Assembly (NCBI GenBank): GCA_963920665.1
Contig: OY987264.1
Span: 25,524,906-25,588,905 of the forward strand
Length of the DNA stretch: 64,000 nucleotides
Origin: Straminergon stramineum
Lineage: Eukaryota > Streptophyta > Bryopsida > Hypnales > Calliergonaceae
Reading direction: 5' to 3'
The notes below the pieces were generated by a model. It made no database searches and was not told where the DNA came from. It worked only from the letters and a program-made list of their open reading frames with translations. Below, one piece after another: positions 59,194 to 64,000 of the stretch. Each line of letters opens with the position of its first letter. The first letter of the stretch is position 1. The position numbers and the translations under genes are program-made.

Positions 59194-59681
59194 CTCAAGT
59201 GCCATCTACCTTACAGGGTTTCAGAAGATGAGGTGCTAACTTATTTATTGGGTCCAGACAAACCTCCACATAAAGAGCTCGGGAACAGGAAGAGCTTTTA
59301 TAAAAAGTCACGTAGAACTAAGTTACTATCCTACTGTCCTGTACCGAGGTAATGCTCCGCCCATTGAAGATGCTCTGAGTCTTTATTCTACCTTGCCAGG
59401 AGCAGGAGTAACTTAATATAACTGAAGTGAAAATCCAGCAGTATCGATGGAGCCATGGGAATTAGTTGAGGAATAATTACAGTCCAGTACCCGCCAGGCA
59501 TGCTGTTCAATGCCAGATTTGACGGATACCTGCTGGAGTTTACTTCTGTTGACCTGAATGCAAAACTCATTACACGGCAGCAGCACATGACTTACTAAAC
59601 GTCCTGCTGCTAAGCTTCTGTAAAGCTTATTGGGTAAGTCAGGACACACGGCCGAGCTGCCTGGCTGGGTGCAACTGAAGG

Positions 59682-59950
59682 GGCTGGAGTGGATTGACCC
59701 CCTTGCTTGTTTCCATGGGAAAACCCTGAAATATTTTATTTGTCATGCAGGATAAAATTTGAAAATTTTGAATTCATATTTGCAATCAGAGGCCCCAAAT
59801 TACCTTAGAGAAATTCAGAGGATAAATTCATGAAGCACATAATAGAGGGGGCATTTTTATTTTTATTTTTTTGACATGGGGGCATTTTTTTGACATGCAC
59901 CCCTGGATTGACTTTGGGGGGATGAGCGAGGGGGGTAATCTACCCCTACC
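59682..59950 (+). mobile_element. hAT-like MITE copy, 269 bp
   Basis: Same family as 8508-8743. Ends are GGCTGGAGTGGATTGACCCC and, inverted, GGGGGGTAATCTACCCC. Flanks ACTGAAGG (59674-59681) and ATTGAAGG (59951-59958) form an 8-bp duplication with one change. The interior carries a 31-bp tandem-type duplication (59847-59889) absent from the other copy. Confidence 0.75.
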
Positions 59951-61323
59951 ATTGAAGGGATCCAAGCTTACAGTATATGCTGGTAAATGCTGGTAACTGA
60001 ACTTATTACTAGTATAACTTAACTTGACCCCAAAAGGACCAATCCTTCAAATATTGGAACAACGGATCTTCAACAATGCAAACACATCTGAGGCATAGGT
60101 ACAGAAATGTGTTTTTCCATCCATCATCTGGCTTAAGATTCGTGTGTTAGTTCTTTAACATTTGTATAATATAGATTGTGGAGACTTTGCTTTGCAAATA
60201 TTCTATTCAATAGGTATTGGTATTGATAGGTATGGCTTCAAAAAGTAAGCTTTTCAATTCAATAAATGACCCTTCAAAAATGACTTGTATTTAAAAGTAA
60301 AATACAAATCTTCCAAGAAAACTATGATTAGAATTGAACATTTTGAACTTCTTGCAAAAATTACAAATGTTCAATCTACAATCCATTTTAGAAGGAAATT
60401 TCAATTTTTGGCTTCAAATTTTATTGAAACACAAAAATTGTCATTATATACATGGCCCATTGGATGGGTCCTTGAAAGAATGCCCTTGCACTTTGAACAA
60501 GAAGCCCAATCCTAAAAGCATTTGCGATGCTCTTGGCTTCTAAGATGGTAATCATATTATGCCAAGTAGAAAGTGGTTTGGAATGAAATGAGCACTCCAA
60601 TGCAACCGTTATGGGGTTGTAGTTTCACGGCCTTGATATGTGATTGCATAGGACAAAATATTTTTAGTCTTTTTGCTTGTCTTTCAAAGTGTCTTACTAA
60701 GTTGAGATTCTAGGGTTTGAATGAAGACAAATAAATAACTTACACAAGTGTTGGAACCCTAAAAGAATTATCAAATGTGATTGTAAAAGACATTGTCGCT
60801 CCTGGAACGAAAAAAACCAAACAATCTGCTACAAAACCCAACACAATTTGTGCGTGAATCTTTTATCAAAATTAGAGGTAGTATTTAGTAAAATGGACGT
60901 GCAGTAGGGGGCCTCGCCATTGATCAAGATAAGACTTGTTTACTAAGCCTACATTGCAGATGCCCTAACAACATCACCACTAGGCCTTGTCAATGGCCTC
61001 AACAATGCTACTTCAAGCTATCATATTTATTTAAAGAGAAACAAATCCTCACCAACATCCCTTCATAGTACAAGTTGTGACGATCCTCCCGTCACTTCCA
61101 CATTTGCTCACCAATGGAAGGCTTTATAGCATGCAATTTTACACTCACACTAACTTGGTCAACTTTGACTATGGCCTCAATGGAAGACGTGGAGGCTAGT
61201 GAGAAGCATGAGAAAAATGAGAAGAACTTAGTGAGGACTTTAAAGGTTGGTTGGTGCGGAGCATCAGGTCTTCAATGCACCGCCATATCTCATGGAGTCA
61301 ATAAGTACTTCACCCCTTCATCT
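59951..61323. other. AT-rich intergenic DNA with a dispersed repeat
   Basis: Contains the second copy (60055-60310) of the repeat at 57165-57420. Frames at 60285-60543 and 61114-61332 show no domain. No gene called. Confidence 0.45.
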
Positions 61324-61984
61324 TCTTTTTGACACAAATGAACCAAAATTTCATTGCATGGACAAAATACAAAATACACCACACTAAATAGTGAAATTAG
61401 GTTGCCCCTCACTAATTTCTTGACATTTGACACTAAATAAATATTTACAGTTATTGTACAAGAATGAACTACTTTTGAATTTCATATTGCTATATTTGAG
61501 ATTCATGAATCTCCATGTGTACAAATGGAAATACTTTTAGAAATATTTGTTGACTTTGATGGCTTGTAAAGTAACTTTCTTGGGGTAAGGCAACCTAATT
61601 TCACTATTTAGTGTAGCCACAAGTAGCCTTGTGGGAGGCAAGACAACAAAACACACCCAACAAATCATCGGGACCAACCTATGAAGAGCATGTGCTCTGA
61701 AGCACAACCCTGGGAGAGGTGGTGGCGGGCAGAGTAGGAAGCGAAGCCTGTCTGGTGAGCTGGAAGAACCTCACAGCAACTGAAAAACAAAGATGACACT
61801 CAAACCGGTGGCTATCCATCTCAGCTGCGTGACCTCCATCTTAGCAAAAAGATCAAACCTGCATCTGCATTTCACTAACATGTTGAGAAGTTTGCACTCC
61901 ACAACTTGAGTCCTCTGCTTCCAGTCAAGAAGGCCACTCTAAATACTTTGCATCAGCTGCTCAAGAGTCCAAACTTGGTCATTG
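61324..61984 (-). mobile_element. LINE-type insertion interrupted by a MITE
   Basis: Minus strand ends with hairpin ATGAAATTTTGGTTCATTTG then TGTCAAAAAG at 61324-61356. Upstream of the MITE at 61381-61614, the strand continues with a GTTTTGTTGTCTTGCC and CACAAGGCTACTTGTGGCT stretch, as in plant L1 3' UTRs (compare TGGCTCAAGCCACTTATGGC at 14100). Further upstream, to about 61984, one frame stays open for stretches (FDLFAKMEVTQLRWIATGL) but no reverse transcriptase block is recognised. The left limit of the element is uncertain. Confidence 0.45.
61381..61614 (+). mobile_element. CACTA-ended MITE, short form (234 bp)
   Basis: Inverted ends ACACTAAATAGTGAAATTAG and CTAATTTCACTATTTAGTGT are perfect for 20 bp and go on into GTTGCC / GGCAAC. 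The interior matches the first half of 36408-36865. It sits inside a LINE 3' region, so it is the younger of the two. Target duplication not clear. Confidence 0.8.
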
Positions 61985-62105
61985 TACTTTCTTTTAGCTG
62001 TCTGAAAACATAAAAATTCTTGCCAGGCAGGTTCTCCTCTGGTCGTCTATACTGTTTCCATTTCAATGGAAACTGTCCATGTGTTTCCAAAAAATACACT
62101 AAAAA
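61985..62105 (+). mobile_element. 121-bp LINE-type insertion with 13-bp target duplication
   Basis: AACTTGGTCATTG (61972-61984) and AACTTGGCCATTG (62106-62118) flank the insert. It ends with hairpin AATGGA-AACTG-TCCAT, then GTGTTTCCAAAAAAT and more As. One base has changed in the duplication. Confidence 0.75.
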
Positions 62106-62118
62106 AACTTGGCCATTG

Positions 62119-62660
62119 AGTAAGTTACCATGTCATTCCCTGAAGCCAAAGCATCCTCAAGACATTTGTCTGGATTTCAAGCCCTATCCTCTTTGGGGGG
62201 GGGGGGGGGCCAACAGATGAGTGAAAGGAATTCCATTGCAAGGGGGTGAAATACCAAACCACCAGCCACTAGTAGCCTGGCTAGTGGAGACAAGCCATAT
62301 CCATTTGAAAGGATTGCATTTGCATTTACCAATAGTTTACATTTGAGGAGGTGGGCAATTTTAGAGCCCTATGCCATTTCGACTTTACAAATTCATAACT
62401 AATTTTACAAAGCTCCAAAAAATATGAAACGACTTGGGTTAGATGCCAATTCCTCTTGTCCTTCAAGAAAATTTTACAAAAAAATATTTCAAGAAGTTTC
62501 ACCTCCCCCAAATTCAGTTTCAGCTCTTAGATAGGCGCTTTATGGACCTCCTACCTTTCAAGCCAACTGCACAAAATCCAACAAATCAGATTTGTTGAAA
62601 AAAATAATATTTTATAAAAAAAAAATTAATTAAAATCTGACATTGACACCTAGGCCAAAA
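62119..62660. other. Intergenic DNA with a poly-G tract
   Basis: A run of 15 G lies at 62195-62209. No gene recognised. Confidence 0.45.
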
Positions 62661-62677
62661 ATTGACCTCCCATTTTT

Positions 62678-62697
62678 TTATTTTTTTTATTTTTTTC
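62678..62697 (-). other. T-rich insert between 16-bp repeats
   Basis: TTGACCTCCCATTTTT at 62662-62677 is repeated at 62698-62713 around 20 bp of almost pure T. This may be a tail-only retro-insertion or a tandem duplication with slippage; the sequence cannot decide. Confidence 0.4.
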
Positions 62698-62713
62698 TTG
62701 ACCTCCCATTTTT

Positions 62714-63207
62714 GATGCACCCAATTCAGCAAGCTCGGGCCATGTCAGATCATGTCTTTTTTTAATAAATATTTCATTCCACCAAATTGGCCCGGCCTCT
62801 AGGTGTAAAGGAGTTGGGGCTGATTTCAACCTTTTATCCAATCGCAAGTGAGGATTCTTGACCTCTGACACACGAAATTGACCTGGCCTCTAAGTGTAAA
62901 GCGGCCCTAAGTAACTTAAGGGCTGGTGCCCATGTCCAGAGATTTCCATTCCATTCCAGTACTGTAGTGAGTTGGTATTCCCTCTCCAACTGGAGCACAG
63001 CCTGCCTGCAGGTAGGGTAACTTACTTAACTGTGGGCAGGGACTGAAATAATTATTATTACTGAAGTTAAGCTCCCTCATGGCATGTAGGATGTCCTTGA
63101 TGAGCTACAGTAGAGCTAAGGTGAGTAACTTCATTATTCTGGGTATGTTTTGCCCCCCACCCCCACCCCCCCACCCGGAATGCCTCATGGTTCAGTTGAC
63201 TCCACCT
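62714..63207. other. Balanced-composition DNA, TAACTTA-rich
   Basis: No gene. Words TAACTTA at 62912 and 63018 belong to the enriched motif discussed in the findings. A C-rich tract lies at 63153-63176. Confidence 0.45.
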
Positions 63208-63219
63208 GTCCCTGTGGAA

Positions 63220-63281
63220 AGGTGTTTGTTTTTTTTTGTTTTTTTTTCCACAAATGAAACGGAATTTCATTGCTAAAGAGG
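63220..63281 (-). mobile_element. 62-bp LINE-type stub with 12-bp target duplication
   Basis: GTCCCTGTGGAA lies at 63208-63219 and 63282-63293. On the minus strand the insert is CAATGAAATTCCGTTTCATT, TGTGG and a long A-rich tail. The hairpin is identical to that of the 59151 stub. Confidence 0.85.
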
Positions 63282-63293
63282 GTCCCTGTGGAA

Positions 63294-64000
63294 GTTAAGT
63301 GATGTTATTATGTGTCAACATAGCATACCATAAGCTTAGGCTCCATCATGGTAGTGGGGTCTGATTCTATTGTAGTCATACCTTAGTAAGATCCTATATT
63401 CCCAGCTCTTCACATGATCTACAGCTATGCAAAGTTAGTAACTTATTACAACTCCACTGAACTGATGCAGTGCATTGGGTAAGTATCTTACAGCAGGCAG
63501 GGACACAGCCAGGCCAGCCATGAGTTGGGTGTCCAATTAAGTTAACATATTGGCAGGTGGCCTTGTGGCCTTCTTCTTACCATACAGAGATATGACATCA
63601 TCATAATCATCATTTAAATATAAATAAATTACCTCACCTAAAGTAGGGCCTATTAGGGGAGCACCTTTGGGGCGGTGAGAGACTGATGAGACGGAGATGC
63701 TTTCTGGACAGAGGTTCCATTCTGAATTTATGATGCATCCAACTGGCAAGATAATTAGCCTGGTCTGGGAAATTCTTCATTTCATAATCTTCATCTGCAG
63801 GTCAGTTGGGGACTGAGCAAGGAACTTTATTTGAAAGAATATGCTACACTTACACCTACACCTACACCTACAGACAGAGAGGCCGAACTTCACTTCACTT
63901 AAGTTACTCATCGATCATCATTTGGGCAGGGAGGATAACAGAACATGGACATCATCAAAAGGAACTGGGCTCAGCCAGTGAGAATCACTAAGGCAATTGC
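63294..64000. other. Balanced-composition DNA, no gene recognised
   Basis: Small frames at 63537-63749 and 63806-63991 have no features. A (CACCTA)n run lies at 63851-63872. Confidence 0.45.

Noticed and set aside
59847..59889. GGGGGCATTTTT repeated around 19 bp of T-rich DNA, like a tiny retro-insertion
   Set aside because: GACAT is also duplicated next to the repeat, so a 31-bp tandem duplication inside the MITE explains it more simply.

Overview
The window looks like nuclear DNA of a land plant with a large, repeat-filled, AT-rich genome. Signs are a GT-2-type trihelix transcription factor gene (a plant-only family), a decayed Ty3/gypsy chromovirus, LINE-like insertions with 3' hairpins and A tails, tRNA-like SINEs and several MITE families. 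I cannot name the species; the low gene density and the His/Gln-rich N-terminus would fit a non-seed plant, but that is inference.

Only one gene is well supported: the trihelix gene on the minus strand (ATG at 49432, stop ending at 47859, one 95-nt phase-2 intron, 492 aa). A second candidate is a run of three short in-phase exon-like segments on the minus strand at 41224-40556, possibly the 3' end of an ion-channel-like gene or pseudogene; its identity is weak. Other exon-like pieces (37.2-37.5, 42.2-42.5, 17-18.7 kb) are unresolved.

Layout: 1-13 kb is AT-rich and holds a ~0.94-kb non-coding repeat family with ends like TTAACCCCTAAA (two copies form a large inverted pair at 8772-11033), a 236-bp MITE, and a near-perfect 1.3-kb palindrome made from a dead Tc1/mariner transposase. 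14-19 kb is more GC-rich with MITE copies and microsatellites. 19-29 kb is again AT-rich with small retro-insertions, a ~58-bp tandem array and dispersed repeats. 29.8-33 kb is a degenerate chromovirus. 33-45 kb has more repeat-family copies, foldbacks, a CACTA-ended MITE and the exon-like segments. 47.8-50.5 kb is the trihelix gene and its CpG-rich upstream region. 50.5-64 kb has MITEs, two SINEs of one family, inverted GC-rich microsatellites and a region rich in the word TAACTTA/TAAGTTA.

The most interesting signal is a set of very short insertions (33-262 bp) with 12-16 bp target-site duplications. Most consist of little more than a small hairpin, the word TTTGTGTC and an A-rich tail. The hairpin stem differs between insertions while pairing is kept, suggesting a structured 3' RNA signal shared by LINE-like elements and a SINE.
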